In this document: positions 5,883-14,319 of the stretch, piece after piece
Layout: each line of letters opens with the position of its first letter
How positions within the stretch are numbered: position 1 is the first letter of the stretch
Source: an uncultured Rickettsiales bacterium
GTDB taxonomy: Bacteria > Pseudomonadota > Alphaproteobacteria > Rs-D84
Assembly: GCA_900550495.1 (NCBI GenBank)
Contig: URSJ01000010.1
Location: forward strand, 1 to 35,795
Direction of reading: 5' to 3'
Length of the DNA stretch: 35,795 nt
Notes under the pieces: generated by a model
Databases searched by the model: none
What the model was told of the DNA's origin: nothing
What the model saw: the letters and a program-made list of their open reading frames with translations, nothing else
Made by a program: the position numbers and the translations under genes

Positions 5883-8800
5883 ATGTCCAGAATTCTGCGT
5901 TTTTTTGCATTTGTATTTGGTGTTTTTTGTGTCGGTAATGTGCTGGCGGCAGGCTATTCATGTCCCACGTACAAGCAATATACCAGTTGCGCGGTGGGTT
6001 ATTACATGACGTCTAATGCGTCATCAACAACGTATAATGGTACGCCTGCGGTTGGAAACGCATGTCGTCCCTGCTCTGTCATGGGACAATACAACAATAT
6101 CGACAAGTATACTTGTCCTGGTGGCACGGCCGCACCGGTCAAAAAAACGGTTAAGGTAACCTATGTATTAAACGGCGGCAGCGGCACGACGCCGGCGGCA
6201 ACCGCATGTAATTTTGGCGAGGCGTGCAGTTTGAATCCGGGGACTGGCACAAGTTATCATCGTGCGGGGTATCGTTTAGTTGGATGGTCAACTGCAAGTT
6301 CAGCAACGTCAGGGGCGTTTTCGATGGTTCTTACGGCTAAAACCACGGTTTATGCAGTATGGACCCGGTGCGCGGAGGGAACATATAAAACAGCGTCGGC
6401 TACCCCTGCATCGGCCTGTGCGACAATGTCATATGGTTATCATGGCACAGGATGTGATAGCAGCTATATGGCATGTACTGGCCAGGCGCAGTGTACAGGC
6501 ACCACATTTTGCGAGCAACATATAAAGCAAGAGTGTCCAGACCCCAACAGTGAAGAGAACAGACGTGAAATATTCCCTGAAGAATACAGTGGCTCGCAGA
6601 TGGTAGGAGGCAAGGTAATCTCGGCAAATGGACGTGGTGCGATTACAGAGTGTATGGCGTTGGTGTGGTATGATCCGGATCCCAATGTGACTGATGGTCA
6701 AACAGTCGGATTGCATGAATATGTATTCGTAGATAGGGATACAAAGAGATACCAAGGAGAAGTGTCCAGCTGGTTATACGATGCGGTTGGACCTGGTTAT
6801 TACCTGACCGATGAATCGGGTTGTGACGAAGGTTATGCTTCTTATAAATCGGTAGATATATGTCCTGTTGGTGCAGCGTGTCCTGGCAAGGAGAAGGTCG
6901 AATGCGATTCGTCAAACGAAGCAACGGTTTTAACAGAAACATTTGGTCTGGAAATCTGTACCGATGGAAATACAACTAGTTCAACTGGATCAATAAAATG
7001 TGATTCTGCATGTTCAAACGTGATTGGTGCTGCCACATGGACGACGCCAACGTGGTCACCGTCAACCAGGCAAGTATTGGACAAGTGTGCCATCAACACA
7101 TGTTCAACTGGTTACACGCGTAGTGGCTCTGCCAGCAGCACCGCTCCTGCTTCATATACCTGTTCTGCGAATTGTAACAAGGTTACATTGAACGGAATAA
7201 AAAATGGTGGTTCTGGGACGACGACGCTGTATAAAAAAACGGGTTTGGCAACGTGGTACAGCGACAACGCATGTTCAGATGTCGTAACAAAACTGTCGCC
7301 ATTGCCGACTAAGCCAAATGCATCGTATGCCGGACACTACAATACTTCGGCTGCATCTGGTGGAACGCAGTGTGTGGCGGCAAATGGCACATTCAAAACA
7401 GCCGCGGCCTGCAATGTTAGTGGTAATACTACATTCTATGCACAGTATAAGTGTGACTCTAATTATCTAGGTAGTGGAACACGTATTGCTGGGGCTTGTA
7501 CTGGAACGGTCCGCACGATTTATTTAAAGAGTTATGACGGTTCTGCAACACACAGCACGATATATCAAAAATATGCAACGGGCTGGTACAGTAACAGTGC
7601 GGCAACAAACGAAATCAGCAAAGCGGACATTCCAAGCCGCGATGGGTATACGTTCCGCGGATTCTATACGAGCAAACAGACTGATTTGACCGCGTCAGGC
7701 GGCACGGGAACGCGGCGCATAACGGCGAATGGAACACTGCCAGTAAATACAACGTTTACGTCCAATGCAAACTTGTTTGCTGCGTGGGCACATAATTGTA
7801 TTCAACCATCAAATGGTACGTGTACGCTGACCATCAGCGACACTGGAACAGTGACGTATGCCACAACGTGTAAAGCGGGGTATTACATCAGCGGCGCTGG
7901 GACATACAATCCTACGTGTACACCGTGTGGCGATGGGACATACAGTGCTGGCGGAACAGCGACATCGTGCACAACGTGCCCGGGCGAATATACGCACAGT
8001 GATGGTACGCGTGCGGCGAGTGGCAATTGCTATTTAACAACTGTTGCAGGCAAATATGTTGCAACAGCCAATGCGAATCAGATTACATGTGACAACACCA
8101 CAGCATATTACTATCCTGGTGGAACCAAGGTTTATTATGGGGGAACAGGTGGTAATGTGCCATTAATCAAAGGTGAATGGAATGCGGTGAATACCGGTGG
8201 CACATGTGCAAGCAAAGCATACTGTCCAGCAGGGACATGGGGCAGTGTCGCTGGAACCTGTGATTCAATACCAGCAGGGTCTTATCCGGGTGCTGCATCT
8301 GGTTGTGCCACCAAAGATGATGCAGGTGATTACATTGGTTGTTCTGGATATGAAGCATGTAGCAGCCTGTCTGGTGTATCGGTATCTGGTGGAACATACA
8401 CTTCGGCTGCGGGGTCCAAGAACAGCAAGGCGTGTAAGTACACTGCGCCGAGCAAGACGATAACAGGCTGTTCGACGGTTACAACGAACACCGTGACGTA
8501 TACGGGGACAGCGTGGCCTGCCACGACATATGGTGTGACAGCGACCGGTGGTTATATAATCAGTGGCAATAATACAGCGGCTGCAACTTGTACTCAGTGC
8601 AGTGGTGCGGTGTGGTCAGCTGGCGGGACTGCGACGTCATGTTCTGCGTGCCCTGCCCAGACATCTGGTTGGACACGTAACAGTGGCACAGGTTGGACGG
8701 CGGTAACGCAGTGTAACCAGACCAAGAGTGTTGGTGGTAATTGCAGTGCAGGTGTATTGAAACAAAACGCCACCAGCACGACTGTGTGGGGCGAAACGAC

Positions 8801-11800
8801 AATATCGACGGCATTGCAAGCAAAGCCTGGGTATATTGTATCTGGCCAGACCTGTACAGGTTGCGCGGCCGGGACATACAGTGCTGGTGGCACCGCGACA
8901 TCATGCAGTGCGTGTACTGGGCGGACACACTATAGTGCAGCACATTCGGCATCGTGCAGCACTGTGTCAACGGGTTATTACACGACAGGCTGTAACACCA
9001 GCAATAACAACTGTACTGGCCAGTCACAGTGTACCAGTGGGACATGGTGTTCGTCAGGAGTTCAGCATCAATGCAGCGGTTTAACAGGGGTATCTGTATC
9101 TGGCGGGACGTATACTTCTGCGGCGGGGTCATCTGCGAACACATCGTGTAAGTACACTGCGCCGAACAAGACGATAACAGGCTGTTCGACGGTTACAACG
9201 AACACCGTGACGTATACAGGGACAGCATGGCCTGCCACGACATATGGTGTGACAGCGACCGGTGGTTATGTAATCAGTGGCAATAATACAGCGGCTGCAA
9301 CTTGTACTCAGTGCAGTGGTGCGGTGTGGTCAGCTGGTGGCACGGCTACGTCATGCAGTGCGTGCCCTGCCCAGACATCTGGTTGGACACGTAACGGTGG
9401 CACAGGTTGGACGGCGGTAACGCAGTGTAACCAGACCAAGACAGGGGCGGCGATTAGCAGTTACTGTGCGTCTGGTGTATTGAAACAAAACGCAACCAGC
9501 GCGACTGCGTGGGGTGCAACGACAATATCGACGGCATTGAGTGCCAAGGCAGGTTCTATTGTAAACGGTCAGACATGTGAACAGTGCAGTGGTGCGGTGT
9601 GGTCAGCTGGCGGGACGGCAACGTCATGCAGTGCGTGCCCTGCCCAGACATCTGGCTGGACACGTAACAGTGGCACAGGTTGGGCGGCGGTAACGCAGTG
9701 TAACCAGACCAAGACAGGGACGGCGATTAGCAGTTACTGTGCGTCTGGTGTATTGAAACAAAACGCAACCAGCGCGACTGCGTGGGGTGCAACGACAATA
9801 TCGACGGCATTGAGTGCCAAGGCAGGTTCTATTGTAAACGGTCAGACATGTGAACAGTGCAGTGGTGCGGTGTGGTCAGCTGGCGGAACAGCAACATCAT
9901 GCAGTGCGTGCCCTGCCCAGACATCTGGTTGGACACGTAACAGTGGCACAGGTTGGACGGCGGTAACGCAATGTAACCAGACCAAGAGCGTTGGTGGTAA
10001 TTGCAGTGCAGGTGTATTGAAACAAAACGCAACCAGCACGACTGCGTGGGGCGAAACGACAATATCAACGGTATTGCAAGCAAAGCCTGGGTATATTGTA
10101 TCTGGCCAGACCTGTACAGGTTGTGCGGCCGGGACATACAGTGCTGGTGGCGCCGCGACATCATGCAGTGCGTGTACTGGTCGGACACAATATAGTGCAG
10201 CACATGCGTCATCGTGCAGCACTGTGTCAACGGGTTATTACACGACAGGCTGTAACACCAGCAATAACAACTGTACTGGCCAGTCACAGTGTACCAGTGG
10301 GACATGGTGTTCGTCAGGAGTTCAGCATCAATGCAGCGGTTTAACAGGGGTATCTGTATCTGGCGGGACGTATACTTCTGCGGCGGGGTCATCTGCGAAC
10401 ACATCGTGTAAGTACACTGCGCCGAACAAGACGATAACAGGCTGTTCGACGGTTACAACGAACACCGTGACGTATACAGGGACAGCATGGCCTGCCACGA
10501 CATATGGTGTGACAGCGACCGGTGGTTATGTAATCAGTGGGAATAATACTGCGGCCGCAACTTGTACTCAGTGTGGCACTGCGAAATACAGCGCTGGTGG
10601 AACAGCGACATCATGTTCGGCCTGTCCGGCTGCGGATTCTGGGTGGACGGCTACGTCCCCAGCTGGCAGCAGCGCATACACTGCATGCTATGAATACCAA
10701 ACGCCGGTTAATTGCGCCAGTGGAACGGTCAAGCGCGCGGCGTCCAGTGCAACCGCATACAGCAGCACAATATCGTTGCTGAGCACATTAAAGTCCAAGG
10801 CGGGCTATTATGCCAGCACAACGGCGACATCATGTACAATTTGCCCAGCGGGTTCATCTTGTGCGGCATCGGCCACTGCGCCAACGACATGTGTAAACTG
10901 GACATATGCGGCCAGTGCCGGTATGGCGTCATGCACGGCATGCCCTGTTCTGACATCTGGCTGGACCAAGGCGAATTCGACCGGTACCGGATGGAGTTCA
11001 CATACCAATTGTGTCCAAATCAGTCCGACCCCAGCGGGTTGTGCGTCTGGTAATAACAAACAAGTTGCTGCATCCAATGGTGCAACAACATGGGGGCCTG
11101 CGACGGTCAATACGGAGTTGAGTGCGAAAGCAGGACACATCGTCAGTGGAACAACATGTCCAATCTGCACCGGCGCGACATATTCGGCTGGTGGCACAGC
11201 GACATCGTGCACAACATGTCCATCAATCTATACGTCAGATAATACAAATGGTAAAACCAAAAATTCTGAATGCAAGGTAACAACAAACGCGGGTAAATAT
11301 ATTGCAACGGCGGGCGACAATACACAAACAATCTGTCCGGTCAAGCATTATTGCCCATCGGCATCGGTGGCGTATGGTGCGACTAATTCACCAACGGCAT
11401 GTCCGCCGGCGGATTCAACAACTGAACGCACAACATATCCAGCGGATTATCTGAACCCGACACGCACCAGTTTCTCGCTGCAGGGATGGGGCAACGGCCT
11501 GGGTGCGATAACGTCGTGCATGGCGTATTATTCCTTTACGAATTCCGCCGGTAGATTTAACGTCGAAAGCGTGCATTATAATTCGACAACGGGTAAATAC
11601 GATGTTGGTGGTGGCAAATACTATACAGCGGCGAATCCGGGTTGGTATATGGTGGACAAGTATGGTTCTACATACTGCAACACATCAACACATCCTATGT
11701 ATTATCACAATGTTGCGGAATGTCCGGCGAATAGTTACTGTCCTGGTTATTCGTCGATGCCGTTATGCTCGACCGGAACATACGAAGACGAAATGGGTAA

Positions 11801-12674
11801 GTTTGCATGCAGTTCGCTGGGGACCGGTGCATATACCAAGAGTCCGGCAAAATCTGGCCCTGCAACGGCGTGTTATTTGACGACAACGGCAACAAACTTT
11901 GTTAAAACGGCAAAAGCCGCCGAAGAAAAGTGCACTGCGGGTGGATACTGTGCGGGTGGAACCAAGGTAAATTGGGGCTCGACTGGTGGTCGGACGCCTG
12001 CGTCGGCCGGATATTATGTCAGTGGCACTGGTGCGACCAGCCAGACGGCGTGCGCGGCCGGGACATATACCGATACAACTGGAAAAACAACATGTACTTC
12101 TGCTGTGGCGGGAACGCATACAACCGGATGCCAGGTCGCCGCAAGTGGTTCGTCAACTAAGACATTGGCGTGTACAGGAACGGCTGTCTGTGCGACAAAT
12201 ACGTATTCGTCGGCCAAGGCCAGTGCATGTACGGCGTGCGCAACAGCCAAGGGCTATACCAACAGTGGCACAACAGCTGCCGCCCACGCTGAACTGGCGT
12301 CGTGTAAAGCAACGTGCAGTGGCGGTCAATACGTCGCAACGGCTGGTGCAGGTTGTGTGAATGTGGGCACGGGGTATTATGGTGCGGGCGGCACAGTTGG
12401 ACAAAATGCCACCTTGGCACGTAATCAGTGCCCAACAGGTCAGACCACAATCGGTTACGGTGCCGGCGCAGACGAAATCGGCGACTGTGGACGAATCTTG
12501 CACATTGGCGATAACAAGGTATATTTGCGTAATACGAAAAAGACCACGCCGTCGCTGAATGTCAAGGTTGGTGATACCACATACTATGGTAATATGACCA
12601 GCGGCACATCTAAGGGCAAGTTGCGTGTCAAGAATGGAACAACCACATACTCGGTCCACGATGACAGTATGTAA
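5883..12674 (+). CDS. Giant exported cysteine-rich repeat protein with InlB-type repeats
   Basis: The 2263-aa product opens with a clear signal peptide (MSRILRFFAFVFGVFCV, cleavage near VLA-AGYSC). Three regions resemble InlB/Listeria-Bacteroides beta-repeats (ending in patterns such as VYAVW, FYAQY, LFAAW): about residues 90-165, 432-522 and 542-640. Most of the rest is cysteine modules of the form C-x-x-C-x-x-G-x-Y-S-A-G-G-T-A-T-S-C-x-x-C, similar to the Ephrin-receptor-like/GCC2-GCC3 family. Residues about 900-1560 are built from near-identical internal duplications. The last 60 residues (ILHIGDNKVYLRNTKK ... YSVHDDSM) are free of cysteine and could be an anchoring or export domain. It is very rich in Thr, Ser, Gly, Ala and Cys with few charges. 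It is probably a surface adhesin or shield; that role is inference. The gene is monocistronic, with its own promoter and terminator. Confidence 0.9.
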   Translation: MSRILRFFAFVFGVFCVGNVLAAGYSCPTYKQYTSCAVGYYMTSNASSTTYNGTPAVGNACRPCSVMGQYNNIDKYTCPGGTAAPVKKTVKVTYVLNGGSGTTPAATACNFGEACSLNPGTGTSYHRAGYRLVGWSTASSATSGAFSMVLTAKTTVYAVWTRCAEGTYKTASATPASACATMSYGYHGTGCDSSYMACTGQAQCTGTTFCEQHIKQECPDPNSEENRREIFPEEYSGSQMVGGKVISANGRGAITECMALVWYDPDPNVTDGQTVGLHEYVFVDRDTKRYQGEVSSWLYDAVGPGYYLTDESGCDEGYASYKSVDICPVGAACPGKEKVECDSSNEATVLTETFGLEICTDGNTTSSTGSIKCDSACSNVIGAATWTTPTWSPSTRQVLDKCAINTCSTGYTRSGSASSTAPASYTCSANCNKVTLNGIKNGGSGTTTLYKKTGLATWYSDNACSDVVTKLSPLPTKPNASYAGHYNTSAASGGTQCVAANGTFKTAAACNVSGNTTFYAQYKCDSNYLGSGTRIAGACTGTVRTIYLKSYDGSATHSTIYQKYATGWYSNSAATNEISKADIPSRDGYTFRGFYTSKQTDLTASGGTGTRRITANGTLPVNTTFTSNANLFAAWAHNCIQPSNGTCTLTISDTGTVTYATTCKAGYYISGAGTYNPTCTPCGDGTYSAGGTATSCTTCPGEYTHSDGTRAASGNCYLTTVAGKYVATANANQITCDNTTAYYYPGGTKVYYGGTGGNVPLIKGEWNAVNTGGTCASKAYCPAGTWGSVAGTCDSIPAGSYPGAASGCATKDDAGDYIGCSGYEACSSLSGVSVSGGTYTSAAGSKNSKACKYTAPSKTITGCSTVTTNTVTYTGTAWPATTYGVTATGGYIISGNNTAAATCTQCSGAVWSAGGTATSCSACPAQTSGWTRNSGTGWTAVTQCNQTKSVGGNCSAGVLKQNATSTTVWGETTISTALQAKPGYIVSGQTCTGCAAGTYSAGGTATSCSACTGRTHYSAAHSASCSTVSTGYYTTGCNTSNNNCTGQSQCTSGTWCSSGVQHQCSGLTGVSVSGGTYTSAAGSSANTSCKYTAPNKTITGCSTVTTNTVTYTGTAWPATTYGVTATGGYVISGNNTAAATCTQCSGAVWSAGGTATSCSACPAQTSGWTRNGGTGWTAVTQCNQTKTGAAISSYCASGVLKQNATSATAWGATTISTALSAKAGSIVNGQTCEQCSGAVWSAGGTATSCSACPAQTSGWTRNSGTGWAAVTQCNQTKTGTAISSYCASGVLKQNATSATAWGATTISTALSAKAGSIVNGQTCEQCSGAVWSAGGTATSCSACPAQTSGWTRNSGTGWTAVTQCNQTKSVGGNCSAGVLKQNATSTTAWGETTISTVLQAKPGYIVSGQTCTGCAAGTYSAGGAATSCSACTGRTQYSAAHASSCSTVSTGYYTTGCNTSNNNCTGQSQCTSGTWCSSGVQHQCSGLTGVSVSGGTYTSAAGSSANTSCKYTAPNKTITGCSTVTTNTVTYTGTAWPATTYGVTATGGYVISGNNTAAATCTQCGTAKYSAGGTATSCSACPAADSGWTATSPAGSSAYTACYEYQTPVNCASGTVKRAASSATAYSSTISLLSTLKSKAGYYASTTATSCTICPAGSSCAASATAPTTCVNWTYAASAGMASCTACPVLTSGWTKANSTGTGWSSHTNCVQISPTPAGCASGNNKQVAASNGATTWGPATVNTELSAKAGHIVSGTTCPICTGATYSAGGTATSCTTCPSIYTSDNTNGKTKNSECKVTTNAGKYIATAGDNTQTICPVKHYCPSASVAYGATNSPTACPPADSTTERTTYPADYLNPTRTSFSLQGWGNGLGAITSCMAYYSFTNSAGRFNVESVHYNSTTGKYDVGGGKYYTAANPGWYMVDKYGSTYCNTSTHPMYYHNVAECPANSYCPGYSSMPLCSTGTYEDEMGKFACSSLGTGAYTKSPAKSGPATACYLTTTATNFVKTAKAAEEKCTAGGYCAGGTKVNWGSTGGRTPASAGYYVSGTGATSQTACAAGTYTDTTGKTTCTSAVAGTHTTGCQVAASGSSTKTLACTGTAVCATNTYSSAKASACTACATAKGYTNSGTTAAAHAELASCKATCSGGQYVATAGAGCVNVGTGYYGAGGTVGQNATLARNQCPTGQTTIGYGAGADEIGDCGRILHIGDNKVYLRNTKKTTPSLNVKVGDTTYYGNMTSGTSKGKLRVKNGTTTYSVHDDSM
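8595..9314 (+). repeat. 720-bp direct repeat inside the giant gene, copy 1
   Basis: Nearly identical to 9855-10574 at an offset of 1260 bp (420 codons), so the reading frame is kept. It encodes the module run from the Cys module CSGAVWSAGG through the block NKTITGCSTVTTN to CTQC. Confidence 0.85.
9434..9979 (+). repeat. Two tandem 273-bp units inside the giant gene
   Basis: Units 9434-9706 and 9707-9979 differ at only a few bases. Each encodes 91 residues starting near TKTG(A/T)AISSYC and ending VTQCNQ. Their length is a multiple of three, and they lie between the two 720-bp copies with partial overlap of the second. Confidence 0.85.
9855..10574 (+). repeat. 720-bp direct repeat inside the giant gene, copy 2
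   Basis: Second copy of 8595-9314. Long stretches, such as 10320-10540 against 9060-9280, look unchanged. This implies recent duplication or gene conversion. Confidence 0.85.
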
Positions 12675-12699
12675 AAAACGGGGCGTCGCCCCGTTTTTG
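12675..12699 (+). terminator. Intrinsic terminator of the giant gene
   Basis: ACGGGGC (12678-12684), loop GTC, GCCCCGT (12688-12694), followed by T residues, right after the stop codon. Confidence 0.9.
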
Positions 12700-12731
12700 T
12701 TTGGCTGTTTTTCTGGGGCCGTCAGTCCGAC

Positions 12732-12755
12732 CCACCCCGGTTTCCCAGAGGGGAA
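12732..12755. repeat. Dispersed repeat of the CCGGTTTCCCAGA type
   Basis: CCACCCCGGTTTCCCAGA followed by GGGGAA. It closely matches 14226-14250. In the reverse frame both copies would read SGKPGW, a recurrent spurious-translation signature of bacterial repeats. The stretch 12700-12800 shows no gene. Confidence 0.6.
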
Positions 12756-12800
12756 CTTAGACTGCGACAGCGTGGTCATAGTGAGAACCTTATCACCCAC

Positions 12801-12842
12801 CGTCATACCGGCGCAGGCCGGTATCTATTGCCCCACAGGCAC
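12801..12842 (-). repeat. 42-bp palindromic element, ATACCGGC-core type, left inverted copy
   Basis: It begins CGTC, has the perfect palindrome ATACCGGCgcagGCCGGTAT, then ATTGCCCCACAGGCAC. It matches the reverse complement of 13208-13249 at 39 of 42 positions. Its inner edge is 4 bp from the stop codon of the GIY-YIG gene. Translated in one frame such elements give VIPAQAGI, a motif often seen in spurious protein annotations. Confidence 0.85.
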
Positions 12843-12846
12843 ATCT

Positions 12847-13161
12847 TTATTCTGTGGCGTATCCATACGATTTCAATACAATCGGATACAAATCCACCCA
12901 ATTAGGATTTTTTTGCACAATCAGCCTGATTTTCCAATTCCTGTGCCATTGTTTTAATTGCCGTTCGCGCAATACCATTTCTTTCAAACTGTCGTGCCAT
13001 TCATAATACACTAATTTGTCTACGTTATATTTTGATGTAAATCCTGGGATTTCTTTGTGCTTATGTTGAGAAATGCGCACAACCAGATTGGATGTAGACC
13101 CAATGTACAATGTGCCCAGCGGCCCAGATGCCAAGATGTATACATATCCACCCGATTTCAT
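12847..13161 (-). CDS. GIY-YIG domain nuclease (COG2827/UPF0213-like)
   Basis: A 104-aa single-domain protein of the small GIY-YIG endonuclease family related to the UvrC N-terminal nuclease. The signature appears as GGYVYIL (residues 4-10) and TLYIGST (17-23). Then come the conserved Arg in NLVVRISQHK (25-34), where the family has RxxxH, and Glu in YYEWHDSLKEMVLRERQLKQW (52-72), which contains the family EAxxREKQLKxW-like helix. The start at 13161 gives the canonical N-terminus; AGGG lies about 9 nt upstream, with an AT-rich region before it. The same frame stays open upstream through the whole repeat array to 14139, which would add 326 repeat-encoded residues; I regard that as non-native. 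The gene lies between inverted 42-bp elements, which may be its substrates. Confidence 0.85.
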   Translation of the reverse strand: MKSGGYVYILASGPLGTLYIGSTSNLVVRISQHKHKEIPGFTSKYNVDKLVYYEWHDSLKEMVLRERQLKQWHRNWKIRLIVQKNPNWVDLYPIVLKSYGYATE

Positions 13162-13207
13162 ATAATATACCCTAGTATGTTCGTGTTGTGTATGCAAGTT
13201 TAAATTA

Positions 13208-13249
13208 GTCCCTGTGGGACAATGGATACCGGCCTGCGCCGGTATGACG
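13208..13249 (+). repeat. 42-bp palindromic element, ATACCGGC-core type, right copy and first unit of array
   Basis: GTCCCTGTGGGACAATGG, core ATACCGGCctgcGCCGGTAT, then GACG. The opening arm is itself a small hairpin (GTCCC-tgt-GGGAC). It is the inverted partner of 12801-12842 and the only array copy with an intact core palindrome. Confidence 0.85.
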
Positions 13250-14104
13250 ACAGAAAAATTAGCCAATGTCCAACAATGTGAACAATGTTTGAAAAATAAA
13301 AAATAATACTTAGCGTGTCGCCTGCGGACTGCGGTTGGTGCTTTGCTTTGAGATGTCTCTGAATGCGGGAATAACAAAGTCCCTGTGGGACAATGGTGAC
13401 CCTCCTGCGCCGGTATGACGACAGAAAAATTAGCCAATGTCCAACAATGTGAACAATGTTTGAAAAATAAAAAATAATACTTAGCGTGTCGCCTGCGGAC
13501 TGCGGTTGGTGCTTTGCTTTGAGATGTCTCTGAATGCGGGAATAACAAAGTCCCTGTGGGACAATGGTGACCCTCCTGCGCCGGTATGACGACAGAAAAA
13601 TTAGCCAATGTCCAACAATGTGAACAATGTTTGAAAAATAAAAAATAATACTTAGCGTGTCGCCTGCGGACTGCGGTTGGTGCTTTGCTTTGAGATGTCT
13701 CTGAATGCGGGAATAACAAAGTCCCTGTGGGACAATGGTGACCCTCCTGCGCCGGTATGACGACAGAAAAATTAGCCAATGTCCAACAATGTGAACAATG
13801 TTTGAAAAATAAAAAATAATACTTAGCGTGTCGCCTGCGGACTGCGGTTGGTGCTTTGCTTTGAGATGTCTCTGAATGCGGGAATAACAAAGTCCCTGTG
13901 GGACAATGGTGACCCTCCTGCGCCGGTATGACGACAGAAAAATTAGCCAATGTCCAACAATGTGAACAATGTTTGAAAAATAAAAAATAATACTTAGCGT
14001 GTCGCCTGCGGACTGCGGTTGGTGCTTTGCTTTGAGATGTCTCTGAATGCGGGAATAACAAAGTCCCTGTGGGACAATGGTGACCCTCCTGCGCCGGTAT
14101 GACG
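13208..14104 (+). repeat. Tandem array of 171-bp units (five full, one partial)
   Basis: Units start at 13208, 13379, 13550, 13721 and 13892; a sixth (14063) stops after its 42-bp element. Each full unit is a 42-bp element plus a 129-bp filler. The filler (for example 13421-13549) has three CAATGT repeats and an A/T-rich run, and is identical by eye in all five copies. In units 2-6 the left core arm is TGACCCTC instead of ATACCGGC, so the palindrome is lost in all of them. 171 is a multiple of three, and one minus-strand frame is open through the array. There are no unique spacers, so it is not a CRISPR. Confidence 0.92.
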
Positions 14105-14172
14105 GTGTTATGTGGTTGGGTGTCTAATTTTACGAACATTGTTCGTTTTATACTGGTTGCGTTTTTCTAGGT

Positions 14173-14214
14173 CGTCACCCCGACGAAGGTCGGGGTCCAT
14201 TGCCCCGCAGGGAC
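14173..14214 (-). repeat. 42-bp palindromic element, CCCCGAC-core type, inverted copy
   Basis: CGTC, core ACCCCGACgaagGTCGGGGT, then CCATTGCCCCGCAGGGAC. It is the reverse complement of 5282-5323 with one mismatch. The interval 14105-14172 between array and element holds a small ACGAAC/GTTCGT palindrome (14132-14147) and no gene. Confidence 0.85.
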
Positions 14215-14225
14215 CGACAACAACG

Positions 14226-14250
14226 CCACCCCGGTTTCCCAGATGGGAAA
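14226..14250. repeat. Dispersed repeat of the CCGGTTTCCCAGA type, second copy
   Basis: CCACCCCGGTTTCCCAGA continuing as TGGGAAA, which includes the palindrome TTTCCCAgaTGGGAAA. It is the counterpart of 12732-12755. The stretch 14251-14319 holds nothing I recognise. Confidence 0.6.
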
Positions 14251-14319
14251 GTGTTTGCGACGGACAAAAAACACTGTTGCCCTGAAATGATGATTCTGAA
14301 TACGCCGTGGTGTGTGATA

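Larger units (their letters stand above)
12801..13249 (-). mobile_element. Candidate mobile cassette: GIY-YIG gene bounded by 42-bp inverted repeats
   Basis: The unit is about 450 bp and consists of a left 42-bp element (12801-12842), a 104-aa GIY-YIG nuclease gene and a right 42-bp element in opposite orientation (13208-13249, 39/42 identical). Nothing else is encoded. The arrangement resembles a minimal transposon or homing cassette, with terminal inverted repeats and one nuclease. The repeats are the same family found dispersed at 5282 and 14173. No target-site duplication is evident by eye. Mobility is inference; the arrangement is directly visible. Confidence 0.45.

Noticed and set aside
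8560..10404. Pairs of long minus-strand frames opposite the Cys repeats
   Set aside because: They recur because the underlying coding repeat recurs; they have no ribosome binding sites and an unlikely Cys/Tyr/Met/His composition.
12153..12806. 217-codon minus-strand frame containing FPSGKPGW
   Set aside because: It is antisense to the giant gene and crosses its terminator; the FPSGKPGW stretch is translation of a dispersed repeat.
13208..14104. Tandem 171-bp array as a CRISPR
   Set aside because: The units are too long, the sequence between elements is constant instead of unique, and no cas gene is nearby.
13162..14139. Repeat array as the native N-terminus of the GIY-YIG protein
   Set aside because: Family members begin at the MKSGGYVYIL position, and the array frame merely stays open because the unit is a multiple of three and contains no stop.
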